This document shows positions 45,416 to 56,040 of a stretch of 64,000 nucleotides of DNA, piece after piece; the stretch's first letter is position 1; each line of letters opens with the position of its first letter. Below the pieces are notes generated by a model. That model did no database searches and had not been told where the DNA came from. It saw only the letters and a program-made list of their open reading frames with translations. The stretch is from Ceriagrion tenellum (taxonomy: Eukaryota; Arthropoda; Insecta; Odonata; Coenagrionidae), in the NCBI GenBank assembly GCA_963169105.1, contig OY720636.1, forward strand, positions 135,647,747 through 135,711,746, in the 5' to 3' direction. A program made the translations under genes and the position numbers.

Positions 45416-46925
45416 GAAAGAACCAGAAGAGGCGATATGGTGATTTATTTGACAGTCGACAATACGGTTTGATGACGCCATGCCGTCTATACCTACATCT
45501 TTGTCCCCCACTATTGAGGTAAACGGAGAGGACACGACGTCAAAAACTGAAGCCTGACAACCGAAATAACAGCCACATAGTTTAACTCTGCTCTCTCCAG
45601 ACATTCCAATCAAAAGCACGACGAAATGGACGAATAAGCGAATGTAAAGCAAGAATATCAACCATTTATCTGTTATTTATTGCTAGAAATTCTTAAAACA
45701 TATATTGGCTGCCTTTATCAATGGATTTTTTTCGATTTTACTATATTTCTCATCCGAAATACGGATTGTTATTTATTGAAATAAAAATAACGGTATATGT
45801 TATAAATATAGGATTAATAGCATAAAAGAAAGTGCATGCAAATTTCAAATTATTAATCAATGGAAAACATAGTCAAATTGCAAAATTAGTGCGTTGAATT
45901 AGGGTTGACGAAGATGACGGACTGTCTTCAGCTTCTAGCATTGGCCAGCATAGCAAGCGCCCATTTCTTCTACCTCAATCCCCACCCACCTTCCCCGGCT
46001 GCCTAGGAACGTGGCGTCGAATGCAATCCGCGCTCTTTTCTCAAATGAAAAACCCACATCACTGCAATGCTCAATCTCTCTAGAACTTCTAAAGATTAGA
46101 AAAATACAGAAAACGATAGTCCTTGACTGCTGCCAACAACCGAGGCCATTGGGAAAGATAAGTGTCGTAAAAACATCGTAATTTATATAAAACATCACAA
46201 ATGATGACATAAATTGGCTCACATTTGCTTAAATGGTTGGAAATACATTTGATTCTGTGGAAATGTGTTATTTCACTATCCTCCTCATTTACTGAATAGA
46301 ACATGTTTTGATTGTGCTGTCCATATTTTCCAAATCTAGACCAAGCATGACAAAAAGGCAGCCCGTGGGGCCGCATTCGACCTTATGGAAGCCTGCGAGT
46401 TCAACATAGTCAACATAAATTTCATTTCACTTTCTTAAGCCGTACTTATGCGTATGCATAAAATTTGTTGCTGCTGTATCAAAGCCAACATTGCCGTTTC
46501 AAATTTCGTTTTTTGTTCTTTTTTCTTACTACTTCCTCAATTTATATTTATGAATCATGGTAGTCACTAATCCATTATCATTAACCATTGGGAAATTCAT
46601 TCAATCTTTAATTTTTGGGAAATTTTATGTTTCAAAATTGTAAAATTAATTATTTTTATACAATGACTAAAAAATTGTCATTCTTGCCTCTAATGGCGCC
46701 ATAAACGTAACTCAAATGACCCTCAGGGGACCATCAGTTTGATCGTCTCTGACCTAGAGCTTTGTGCAATACCTGGGGCGTACACCAAACCAAAATGGGA
46801 GGGTAATAATGGGAGGGTCGAGGAAAATAATAACATCTTGATGTGTAAAGATCGTTCTAGATAACAACGCATTAACAACACGAACTGAATCCAATGAGTA
46901 AACATTAAAAATGAGTCAAAAGGTA
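45416..46925. other. Gene-free region
   Basis: 45416-45660 has moderate GC; the rest is AT-rich. Nothing recognised on either strand beyond shadows of copy D. Confidence 0.35.
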
Positions 46926-47010
46926 TTTCGCAGATGTGAAGTACCGTTTGGGGAAGTGAATCACGAACCCAAGTGTCCGTGATGAAGTCCTCAGTTTAAG
47001 CCTTACTATC
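46926..47010 (-). mobile_element. Possible tRNA-derived SINE head (minus strand)
   Basis: On the minus strand, TAAACTGAGGACTTCATCAC, then CACTTGGGTTCGTGATTC has A-box and B-box-like elements at tRNA spacing. It directly borders the palindrome at 47035. Confidence 0.35.
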
Positions 47011-47034
47011 GCGAGAAACATTTTTGATTTTCAT

Positions 47035-47222
47035 GAAATAATTTATAGCTTTGTACATTCCACACTTTTTGATTTTTACCGACTGGTTTTGACGTACAAT
47101 GTCATTTTCAAGGTCAAATACATAGACATACCTTGTCATTTTCTTGAAAATGACATTCTACGTCGATACCATGGTCGGTAAAAATAAAATAGTGTGGAAT
47201 GTACAAAGCGATAAATTATTTC
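47035..47222. mobile_element. Palindromic pair of Penelope-like ends
   Basis: Inverted arms of about 79 bases (47035-47113 and 47143-47222) with few mismatches. Each arm carries the same motif facing outward: CTTGAAAATGACATT, ACGTCGATACCATGGTCGG (right) or the equivalent ACGTCAAAACCAGTCGG (left), an AT-rich run and AGTGTGGAATGTACAAAGC. The block order matches the ends at 6.1, 29.9, 32.8 and 54.1 kb. No clear target duplication was found here. Non-coding. Confidence 0.6.
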
Positions 47223-50200
47223 TTTTGTCACATTTCCGCAATTTTTAGCCTGGAACTGTAACTTATATTTTGCCTTTCATTTCTTTAAGAGGCTAAATCT
47301 TAGATAACAACTGTACATTTATCTTGCACTGACTCGACACACCTATCCCTCAAGGCAAAGGTTTCCCCTTCTCTAGATCTCTCGTATCCTTGGCATTGCT
47401 GCCCTAGCCTGTTCGCCAGCCCTCCAAGAAATACCCCCCCCCCCATTTTCACCCTCCCAATTCCACCTCCCACGCGTACAATACCGTCCCCACCAACCCA
47501 GCCTACCCGTCGTGGCTGCCAGGCAAAGCATTCCGAATGTACGCATGTTGAGAGAGCCATATCTGTAAAGCTAATAGCGCAGAATGACGAAGAAGTTAAC
47601 TTCATATCATCCCTAATACCGATGTTTCACGGCATTCTATCGCTTTTTTGAAACATAATGCCACTAAAATAAGTTTCTTTATTCAAAACCTGCTAAAAAG
47701 TGTCAGGAGGTGAAATTTCTCAAATACGCGCTGCGCGAAAAACACGCTTTCAATATAAGGCTTTTAATATACGTAGTCGATGATATATCGGAGAGTTGAA
47801 TGGAGTGAATGAATTGCATTTTGAATCAATGCATACACTCTGAAAATGAAATAAACGTACGAAAATCATGCTCACTTTCAACAGCTGGACTCCATACATC
47901 CATGCGGTATTATTACAAGATTTTTCCAGTATAGTGTACAATGTAGGATTAAAAATTAAAATTAATTAAGGTATCTCGAACAATTTCTGTTGATATCAGC
48001 CTGGTATTCAATTACATTAATCTAGCATCGCAATGTTACAATAACAATGTAGTTTTAATCCTAGCCGTGCCGTAAACAGGAATACGATATTGAGTCAAGT
48101 ATTTTATCTCATAAAGTGAGATGGTACGTACTCTAATTAATGCTTTTTAAGTATTACACTAGCAAACATCAGTCAGTTGAGGCAGACATTCATTTCTAAT
48201 AGCTGTTAGAATGCAGGAATATCATTTATAATGAGTTTTATCACATAAACTGGCCTCAAAACGATGAAACAAGGCCATAGCTGTAGATTTACCCTCAAAA
48301 TTTTCATTTTTTACGCTTCAACATATCAAGTTTTCAAAAGGACGTTACTTCATTAAATGTGTCGAAAGTATTTGCAACATTTTTTCCCAAATTTAAATTC
48401 ATGATAAAATTTTAGTTAAAAATGTTTAAAACATACGATCCGAGTTTGATCTGCAACCTTCCCTGGTTTCTGTGGCCGGGATCCATGTTTTCACATCCCG
48501 AGAGTAAACAAAAGGCATTGACGTTCCATTCTCCCCTCATTAAGTATTCCACTCGTTTACGCCATTCCGACTTCCCCTAGTCAGACTCCCATCTCGCTCG
48601 CTCCTTCCATTTTCGTTAATTAATCCATCTTATCTTAATCTTCCTCGAACTCTGGAGTTTGTTGATGCGGTGAGATAACGGTAGTGGCTTTCCGGAGGTT
48701 ATCCCGTGTTTGATTTCCGAATGGAAATGACTGCGATGCTTCCTGCGAAGAAAGGAATCCGACCGCAGTCAGTCATCCTCCTTTGAACGGGGCGTCATTA
48801 AAATTGCCTGCTCACAATGAAATAAAATAAAAATTAAGACGTGGGGTCGGTAAACCGCAGTTTCTCCCGTTTCCATTAAAATCCAACCAATCCAATTCAT
48901 ACTCACCTCTTCATTTATGAATATTTCCATTTAGCTGGCAGAGTTTGATTATGTAATGTGCCTTGAAGGAATTTTATTTGCAAGCCTTGAGGCTCTTGCC
49001 ATCAATACACATTGGAAAAAATGGGAAAGTTTTTCTTCACTATAGGATTCGTTAATCACATTTCCAATTCAGATTTCAAATAACATGCCAATAAAATTAA
49101 CTTAACACAAAACTAACGCACTCCTGATTGACAATTGTTTAATTTGCCACTGAAATTAGAGAACTGAATAGCCTGAATATTGCAGTTTTATATCAGGTTA
49201 GAACGAGTGATTAGTAACAAATTATATAGTCGGGTAATTCATTGAAAAAGTTTCTGCGCTCAACCGGAGCTGAAAAAACGTAACTGAAGTGAAAAAATTG
49301 ATCAAACTAATTAGAGCGGAACCTAGTGCCACTATAACCAGAAGGGTGACACGAACGCAAAGAAATGGCAAAGACGATTCGTCAACATTTCATGGTACGA
49401 TGAGGAAGAGAGAATGAAAGGAAAGTACACAACAATGGGCTTTGAATAACAAGCTCTTTCACAGAAAATAATTGGAAAGAAACCAAACATTTTTTTTTAC
49501 AAAAAAGACATTGAGGGATATATTCACTTCCTCTCAATGAAAACTAGTACCATGTGCCCCAATAAAATTGTTTTTCTTGCCTTTGGCACGCCGAAAGCAT
49601 TTTGGTGAATGCAAACCCAATGCGTATAAGCTTTGTAGAACTGCCAATAAAGAAGACGATCTTGAGCAACGATTCTTAATATGCTGACTTTTTACCGGTT
49701 CACTGCAGCGAGTGTAGTACGTTGGTAAATGTTATTTTTAGCGACCGCTCAACAAAGTTAAACCAATATACATTGCACCCAGGCTCGTTGAACGACTTCA
49801 TTTTATATATTTCTCTTCTGTCTGTCTTCAGCTAAAGATCGAAGCGACAGAACAGTAAGGGAGTTCAGAGAGAAGGAGAGAGTAATAAAAGTATAGGTAA
49901 AAGGAAACCAACGACCATGTCGATATAATTGACGTACATGCGCAGTTGAATAAGGCGTTTGGTAAGAATCAGCTGGATCTCGGTAAGTTATCTACAGGCG
50001 TGATTAACTGTCGGTAATACGAGACTTACCCGAAAAGTAGTGCCCCACATTTTTTTCTCAAAAACTATTTTTCCTAAAGAATGAAATTTACACATTTGAA
50101 AGAATGGCGTTTTATCTACTCACTCTTTATTTTCACATGACTCTCTTCAGGTTCAATTGCCTTACTCGAGTGATTTGCTACAGCGTATATGCCCTGTCGG

Positions 50201-50640
50201 TATCAGTCCCCGAACTGGTTATAGACCCAGGTTTACACTCCACAAATCACCTCTTCGTCATCCAAAGAAGCAATCTAGCCTAAGTGCTAATATTCAAAAT
50301 GGCTGAGCGAAGAAGAGAAATTGCTGAGGAATTTCCATTCTTTCACGTCTTTAGTATATAACATACTGTGCTAGCCTGATCTTGCCCTCAGTCCGCAGAA
50401 GAGTCCACAAAATTGGCCAAGGCACTCAGATGTAAGGTACGGTTGCGTTGCGATAACCTGATGAGGCTTTGCGACCAATGGAGATGACCGTTTGAGCGCA
50501 CAAATGTCTGTTATTAGGGAATTAAAAGAATGCGCCGCATTACTTTTTGGCCAGCCCTCGTGATTATAATTTATTTATAGCTAGCATCTTGCGCCTATTA
50601 CAAGGTATTGATAAAAGAGGAGAGCACTCTTTTCCCCATA
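47223..50640. other. Gene-free region
   Basis: A C-rich patch with an 11-base C run lies at about 47405-47520. The rest is AT-rich, with only short unrecognised frames. ACCCGAAAAGTAGTGCCCCA at 50029-50048 recalls a transposon end, but I could find no partner. Confidence 0.35.
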
Positions 50641-50644
50641 CTGA

Positions 50645-50730
50645 TGGTAAAACTACCGAAGTGGAATTCGAACCAACGAACTTAACGTTGGCAGGCAAGG
50701 ACGTCTCCGCCTCTATGATTTGCTTTGTTA
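50645..50730 (-). mobile_element. tRNA-derived SINE head (minus strand)
   Basis: On the minus strand, GGCGGAGACGTCCTTGCCTG is followed by GTTGGTTCGAATTCCAC, a good B box. The anticodon-side arm does not complete a convincing cloverleaf, so a SINE is favoured over a tRNA gene. Confidence 0.45.
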
Positions 50731-50984
50731 AAAACACAGTCTAAGAAATTGAAGAAAAAGGCTCAGTAATCGTAAACATATCATTATAAAAGTAACTCTT
50801 GGATTCCTCGAGAGAATAGACGATGATAGACGATACGGGATAATTTTCCATGCGCTTAAAATACTTACAACTTCCGTCACAATTTTTTAATCATTGAGAC
50901 CTCTGTCTCTGGAAGTACTCGAATGGTATCTAAATATACCTGAACTTGAGGATTACTTTTAGCACACTAAGCACACTTTCAATA

Positions 50985-51225
50985 CCATTGGTAGGATTGG
51001 ATTGGATATTTGCGGAGGTGACTGACAACTAAGGTCATTTGCGCCATATGGGAATAGGCAAGGGAGGAACCCAGCTTCACCATTATCCTGCTCTTAGCGA
51101 GAAGCGACTCAGTTTAATGTCATATCCGACAGATTTTGAAATACCCTCCACAGTGGCACAGGCACTGAAGTAGGTATCGGGTGTCCTCAGAAAAATATCC
51201 TTCTCTGCAGGGTTTCAACTCTCCG
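50985..51225 (-). mobile_element. tRNA-derived SINE, copy 2 (minus strand, 5'-truncated)
   Basis: Colinear with 1425-1690: a GGATTGGATTGG-type tail, GACTGACAACTAAGGTCATTTG, CCTGCTCTTAGCGAGAAG, and ATATCC..CTCTGCAGGG. The tRNA-like head is lost beyond CTCTGCAGGGTTTCAAC. Confidence 0.65.
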
Positions 51226-52279
51226 TCATAACGACCGAATTTAACTGGCTCGGGAAAAACTTTCAGTGAAATGGCTTCTTTATAAGTATAACTTAGTGAC
51301 TAACCGGGTAAAACCACTTCGTCAAATACCCTAAATATAAGATATGGTGAGTAGACATTTATTTAATGAGTAAAACTACGAATATGCCGTTAGATATTTA
51401 ATGTGACACATAATACATAGGACCGATTTGCCGTTTTCATTTGAATTATTTGGATAACATTAATTGCCGTTTGGTTTCCATTTATTTACCTTTTAGATGT
51501 CAATTCAGTTGGCTTTTCTTTTTATTTTGTTTTCATTTCAAAACAAAATCGTTCAAAAGTAAAGTTAGAGGGATCCTGTTGGATTTGCTACAGCTAATTA
51601 ACAGAAGCTGCTCAGTCGCTGTCCTTAAATGAATGGATGATTAATTAAAAGTGCAGCATAACATTTTTAATTGAGGTAGCGTTCGACCTCGAGTAATTGT
51701 CTTGAAAATATGTCAGCCATTGGATCGCTTTGAAGCTGAACATAGCCACAGCAACGCAAAGCAGGGTATTAAATAGAGTGATGTGTTTTCTCGGTGAATC
51801 TATGTTCGCGAGAGTACTTTTATTTATTTTCCCATTCATTTCACATCAGTCTAAGCCGCAGCGTGGCGTGGCCGGGTTTAGCTAGTATGCTATAATTAAG
51901 GTAACGAAACTACGACTAATAGTACAGTAGCAAGAGCCTGCAAAAATTTTTAGATAGGAAACTTTCACTAATGCGATTTATTATAGGTATGCTATCAATA
52001 CTACAGAAACCATTTGTATTAATGAGTGTTCAACTGCATTAACGTACCGAGTTACAAGATTTATGCAAAGAGTATCAAAAACCTGTGGCAAGTAATACAT
52101 TGCAGATTAAGAAGAAATCATCATGGACCAAATCAAACGGTTTTCGAGAACACTTGTCAAATGACCTACTTTTAAGTCACACCAGCTGATATTATAGTCT
52201 CTCATCGATCACGAGAAAAATGACATTTAAAATTTGTCTTTTCTGAAGTTAATTTCCCAAATTTTTCGTTACCTGATTT
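51226..52279. other. AT-rich gene-free region
   Basis: Only short frames; nothing recognised. Confidence 0.4.
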
Positions 52280-52825
52280 ACCGCAGTATGTCGACATTTA
52301 GTGAAGACTCATCTCGTGAAAAGCGCATTTGAGTGTCGTGTGGAGAGAGGCGGATGCAGGGAGGGCACTCAATGGAGTCTCAAACGCCGCCCTCGGCATT
52401 CCTCCCCCACCCTCCAAGCCATTCGTCCTCCTCGCCATCCTAATTACCGTCAGAGACTACCGGGATCACGGCGCCATGAGACTTCTCCCTCTTGACAACC
52501 ACCTTCCTCCGCCTTTTGTGTCCGATGACAATGACGGTGGTAACGGCGGAATGTGCCCATATCGCCGTGCGCTGGGTTCACCGTTCATGGCGGCACACAG
52601 TGAACACCTTTCTCCGCCCGCCGACGGACTTTTCTGCCATTCGACCGACGAAAAAGTCATCGGTACGTGAAAACGGATTTTTATCACTTTTTTCAAATGC
52701 CCCCACACTGTCGCTGCTGCTGTTCCGCCTCGTCCATCGTACCGAGGTTGCTGCTCAGAATACTCATCCTATGCCAACCACTCTTCCACGCCTACGTATA
52801 CAACCTACCCCGTGAGCTTCCACAT
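52280..52825. other. GC-rich island with overlapping frames
   Basis: Locally GC-rich and CpG-rich. Plus-strand frames of 113 (52329-52670) and 107 codons (52492-52815) overlap a minus-strand frame of 80 codons. None is recognised. It resembles the islands at 14.6, 19.7, 33.7, 43.1 and 57 kb. Confidence 0.3.
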
Positions 52826-53065
52826 GGACGTGTGGCAGGGGGTGTTCAAACACAAGTCGCGTAGAATAAAAGGAAATGGTAATAGAGAGGTGAAAGGGAG
52901 AAATGTATTTTGGGCATGTTTTTAGCGAAGCTCAGATTTTTTAGGTCACATATTGTGCGGAGAAAGAACGAATTCTTACGAACTATCTTTTGAGCAATGT
53001 ATCTCTCGAGCTTTAACACTGTTATTGGAGCTAGATATGTAGTACGGCGTGCAAAATGGTGTTCT
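52826..53065 (-). mobile_element. CR1/Jockey-like 3' UTR fragment (minus strand)
   Basis: ACGTGTGGCAGGGGGTGTT, then AGCGAAGCTCAGATTTTT and ACTATCTTTTGAGCAATGTA align with the 3' UTR of the CR1-like copy at 15945-16200 (AGTGTGGCAGGGGGTGTTAG, GTGGAGCTCAGTTTTTATTG, CCTATCTGTTCGGCAGTGTT). The terminal TAGATG tail is absent and no coding sequence remains. Confidence 0.6.
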
Positions 53066-53435
53066 CTGCGTCACATTAAAACACGCCTATTCTAAATTTC
53101 TCAAGCAAACTAAACGGAGCGTGTAGTCTCCGCGTCTCGTACGGCTCCCGACCTAATTCTTTTAAAAGCTATGAAATGTTCGTTGTCGGTAGTTGATTGT
53201 AACGAAGCTCAAAGCTTTTCTTTGCGTGAAATTCTTTTTTCGGATTAAATCTCTCTGTCCAGAGTTTCAAATACTGGCGACGTTTTCTTAGTGTAGCCCA
53301 ACCTGAGAAAAGCAGCATTATTATTTCATTTTTTTTATTTGAGAACCTTTCACGTATGAGAAATTCAATTTTTCTACACCTGGGGTTGGATGCTAGTGAG
53401 CACCCGCGTCCATTCGAGCTCACATACGATTCTTG
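53066..53435. other. Gene-free spacer
   Basis: Nothing recognised; an 84-codon minus-strand frame is featureless. Confidence 0.35.
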
Positions 53436-53610
53436 TTTGATCAGTCATCTGGGAAGAGTACCGGCAACTGAGGTCACTTATCCCAATCAGAATGCTTAGG
53501 CTGGCTGTTAATAAAAGCAGTACACTCGGCATAATTGGAGGATGGAGAGTAACCCGGCTTGACTTTGGTCTACTCTCAAAAGAAGACCCAAAAGAAGGTG
53601 CCTGTATTTG
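53436..53610 (-). mobile_element. tRNA-derived SINE, copy 3 (minus strand, partial)
   Basis: ACCGGCAACTGAGGTCACTT and AGAGTAACCCGGCTTGACTT with CTACTCTCAAAAGAAGACCC follow the order of copy 1 (GCCGGCAGCTGAAGTCATTT, ATAGAAACCCGGCGTCGGCA, CTGCTCTTAACGAAAGGCAC), with about 15 extra bases between. Head and tail are lost. Confidence 0.45.
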
Positions 53611-53698
53611 TAATTCTCCCATTAGCCAGCATTCTTCATCTCTCTAAACGGTGGAAGGCAAGCTTCGTATTAAATGCGCTCCACCTGAAACAAAAATA

Positions 53699-54028
53699 TG
53701 AATCAGGACTCCACTGAAATTTTCCTACATATCTGGTGATCACACCGAAACACTGAGCATAGGAAGCCAACTAAGTTAAAACCGAATAAACCCGATCTTC
53801 CATACGTCGAGCGTCGAAACCCGGGTGGAATAAAAAATTTAGTGTTATCATTACCATCATATGATTGCTCGACCGAAGATTATGAATGTCATTATTATAT
53901 TTCATCTTTTCGAATTCAATCATAGGGAAGATCGGGTTAATTCGGTGTTAACTTAGCTGGCTTCCTATGCGAAATTTTTCTGTATGATCACCAGATATGA
54001 AGGACATTTTTAGTCGAGTTCTGATTCA
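53699..54028. mobile_element. 330-bp foldback element enclosing a Penelope-like end
   Basis: Arms of about 103 bases run 53699-53801 and 53926-54028, sharing TGAATCAG at the tips, ATCTGGTGATCA, AGGAAGCCA and CCCGATCTTCC with their inverses. The loop begins with CGTCGAGCGTCGAAACCCGG, then GGTGGAATAAAA and AGTGTTATCATTAC (53805-53853), which recurs in the same orientation at 54107-54173. Arms are diverged by small changes. Non-coding. Confidence 0.65.
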
Positions 54029-54033
54029 CTTTG

Positions 54034-54173
54034 TTATTCCACATATCTTTATTTTCTACGACCCGGGTTTCGAAGTTTGACGTCATCTTCAGGTCCTGAC
54101 GATAGCGTCGAGCGTCGAAACCCGGGTTGTAGTAAATAAAGATATTTGGAATAAAAAAGTTAAGTGTTATCAT
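54034..54173. mobile_element. Palindromic pair of Penelope-like ends with TCAGGTCCTGA junction
   Basis: 54034-54094 (read on the minus strand) and 54095-54154 (plus strand) carry the same motif facing outward: CCTGAAGATGACG or CCTGACGATAGCG, CGAAACCCGGGTCGTAG or CGAAACCCGGGTTGTAG, AATAAAGATAT and TGGAATAA. The halves meet at TCAGGTCCTGA (54089-54099). The plus half continues AAGTTAAGTGTTATCATTAC. CTGANGA followed by GAAAC echoes a hammerhead core, but the helix between them does not pair canonically. Confidence 0.65.
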
Positions 54174-54227
54174 TACATTGTTAACAAATTCCAAAATGTT
54201 ACGCCTGGTACTACCAATTATAATCCT

Positions 54228-54570
54228 ATGACTGGTTCACTAAAGCCCTCCAAACTCTTCTATTCATGGCTACTTCCCTTACTGCCAGGTAGTTTTTCTG
54301 CTCTAATTTTCTCTTTAATTGGTCTATGCAGTCATACATTGGCCTACCTTTTTGGACCTTTCCCTCTATTCCTCCTTCAATTATATGCTTCACAAATCCC
54401 TTGTGCCTCAGAGTGTGCCCAACTAATTGGTCATTCTTTTCTGTATACTACAGAACTATCCTCTTCAACTTTTCCTATCCTATTCCACTTTTCTGCGAGC
54501 ATCTTATCTTATTCATTCTTCCATTTGATCTTCAGCAGCCTCCAAGAGCACAAGGTATCGTCTTCTCCAA
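54228..54570 (-). mobile_element. RTE-like retrotransposon C-terminal fragment (minus strand)
   Basis: Minus-strand blocks in order: NDQLVGHTLRHKGFVKHIIE (about 54440), GGIEGKVQKGRPMYDCIDQL (54380), KRKLEQKNYLAVREVAMNRR (54320) and VWRALVNQS (54257). They correspond one for one to the tail of copy D, including the W-R-A-x-x-N-Q-S end. The plus-strand frames of 122 and 117 codons are shadows. Confidence 0.8.
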
Positions 54571-54665
54571 AATTATTTTTTTTTCTGCCCATCTAAATAT
54601 GAAATTAGAGCACAAGATTTCGTGTTCTCCAAATTGTTTTTTTTCTGCCCATCTTAATATGTATG
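54546..54665. repeat. 62-bp tandem duplication
   Basis: Two adjacent, diverged units of about 62 bases: GAGCACAAGGTATCGTCTTC ... TTTTCTGCCCATCTAAATATG and GAGCACAAGATTTCGTGTTC ... TTTTCTGCCCATCTTAATATG. They lie at the 5' side of the minus-strand RTE-like fragment. Confidence 0.65.
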
Positions 54666-55639
54666 CTCCCGAGGCATAGAATGTCATGATCCAGAGAAAT
54701 GTTTTCTCAGGCCGTTTCTTAATTCACAGTTCTATCCTCTTCGATGGTAGTATTTGCCTTTTTATTTTGAATGTTTTCTTAGCTTGGAATACTCTGTGAA
54801 TGACAACCGTTGTACCTTTTTCTTCCAACAAGATCGGTAGACATTGAGCTTGGCCTAAGATATCTCCTTGTAGCTGCTATCAGCATCTATCTTTCTGGTA
54901 CTGGTATTTTGGTATATGTCCGGTTTACTTAGTGTAGAGCTTGATATATTTCATTCAGAATTTCATTCAGAAAGAGTATACATTTCCTTATTCACTACCG
55001 TAGCTCATTTAGTATCTTCCAGTGAGGCGATATGGGCAACTTTAGGTTTATGGCTACATAGGCACATTTTGCAAGCCGTTAAACAGTTGAATTTAATGAT
55101 ATTAACTTATCGGCACACTTGTTGATTCCAGCTTGATTTCTGTATCAGCTGAACTATTTTGACAAACTCAAAATAAGAATTTAATACCGGTCATCGCATT
55201 TTAATTGATTGTACCATGCTTTCTCTAATTGACCGAAATTCAAAATACAGCTAAAACTACTGATTCATCAATTAGACACTCGGAACAGAAACCTAAACTC
55301 TGAATCCTAACACTATGTCATACCCATATTTTTCCATAGAAATACTTATTTTTAAAGCCTCGAGAACTCGCTTCGTCGTTGTAATTATGGTCGATATTGA
55401 AAGAGCCATATTACCACTTATTTCAATAGTTCAATGTAGCAAGTGTTCAAAAAAGAACTCCCTAGTTTTAAAATTCATTCAATTGAATATGAACTTATGG
55501 CTACAACTAATACATTTCATGAAAGGTGGCATGATGAATTATTTTTACTCCTCGTACATTTCGATGTGGAATCCGGTTGTTGCTCTATAGAAGTCGATAT
55601 TTGACTTCTATTCATAAATTAGTTTACGTAAAAGGTGCG
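54666..55639. other. AT-rich gene-free region
   Basis: Short frames only; nothing recognised. Confidence 0.35.
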
Positions 55640-56040
55640 GCTAATGCAACAGCAGCTACAATTATCTCACTAAGATGGGCAATATCACGTATTTTTTCCG
55701 AACATACTTAGTTGTTAACACGTCCCGAAAAAAAAGTCCAAATGCATTAGGTTCGAGCTTTTAGGTGGTCGTGCAATAGGACCAACCCCTTCCTATCCAT
55801 TTTCCAGGAAAACGAGCGTACAACTCCGCACAAACACCATTACCGTAGTGAGACGAAGCACTATCAAGCTGGAATGACACTTGTCAATCTCCACCTCAAT
55901 GTCGTCTAACTGATGAAACATATGGATCCAACGTTTTTTGGTAAATATCACGACACTTAATTGTGCTGCTAGCTAAATAAAAGATACAACAATTCTTCTG
56001 TTGATTGGGCTTCCAGGATTAGGCATTGCATCGAGAATAG
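55640..56040 (-). pseudogene. Tc1/mariner-type DDE transposase relic (minus strand)
   Basis: Minus-strand blocks: a DIYQKTLDPYVSSVRRH segment (about 55945), VSFQLDSASSHYGNGVCAEL then YARFPGKWIGRG (55880-55790), corresponding to the 'F-Q-Q-D-G-A-x-x-H' block with the second catalytic aspartate, and, one frame over, GPIARPPKSSNLMHLDFFFG (about 55785-55725), corresponding to 'P-R-S-P-D-L-x-P-L-D-F-F-L-W-G' with the third acidic residue. The frameshift and stops show it is inactive. No inverted terminal repeats were located. A plus-strand frame at 56093-56422 (109 codons) is adjacent but not recognised. Confidence 0.65.

Noticed and set aside
45251..45661. 136-codon minus-strand frame
   Set aside because: Mostly the antisense of the conserved tail of RTE-like copy D.
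50029..50300. Mariner-type element end
   Set aside because: CCCGAAAAGTAGTGCCCCAC looks like a transposon end, but no inverse partner, TA duplication or transposase was found next to it.
50645..50730. Functional tRNA gene
   Set aside because: B box is good, but acceptor and anticodon arms do not pair convincingly; a SINE head fits better.
54228..54679. 122- and 117-codon plus-strand frames resembling membrane proteins
   Set aside because: They are antisense shadows of a clear RTE-like tail; the hydrophobic look follows from T-rich codons.
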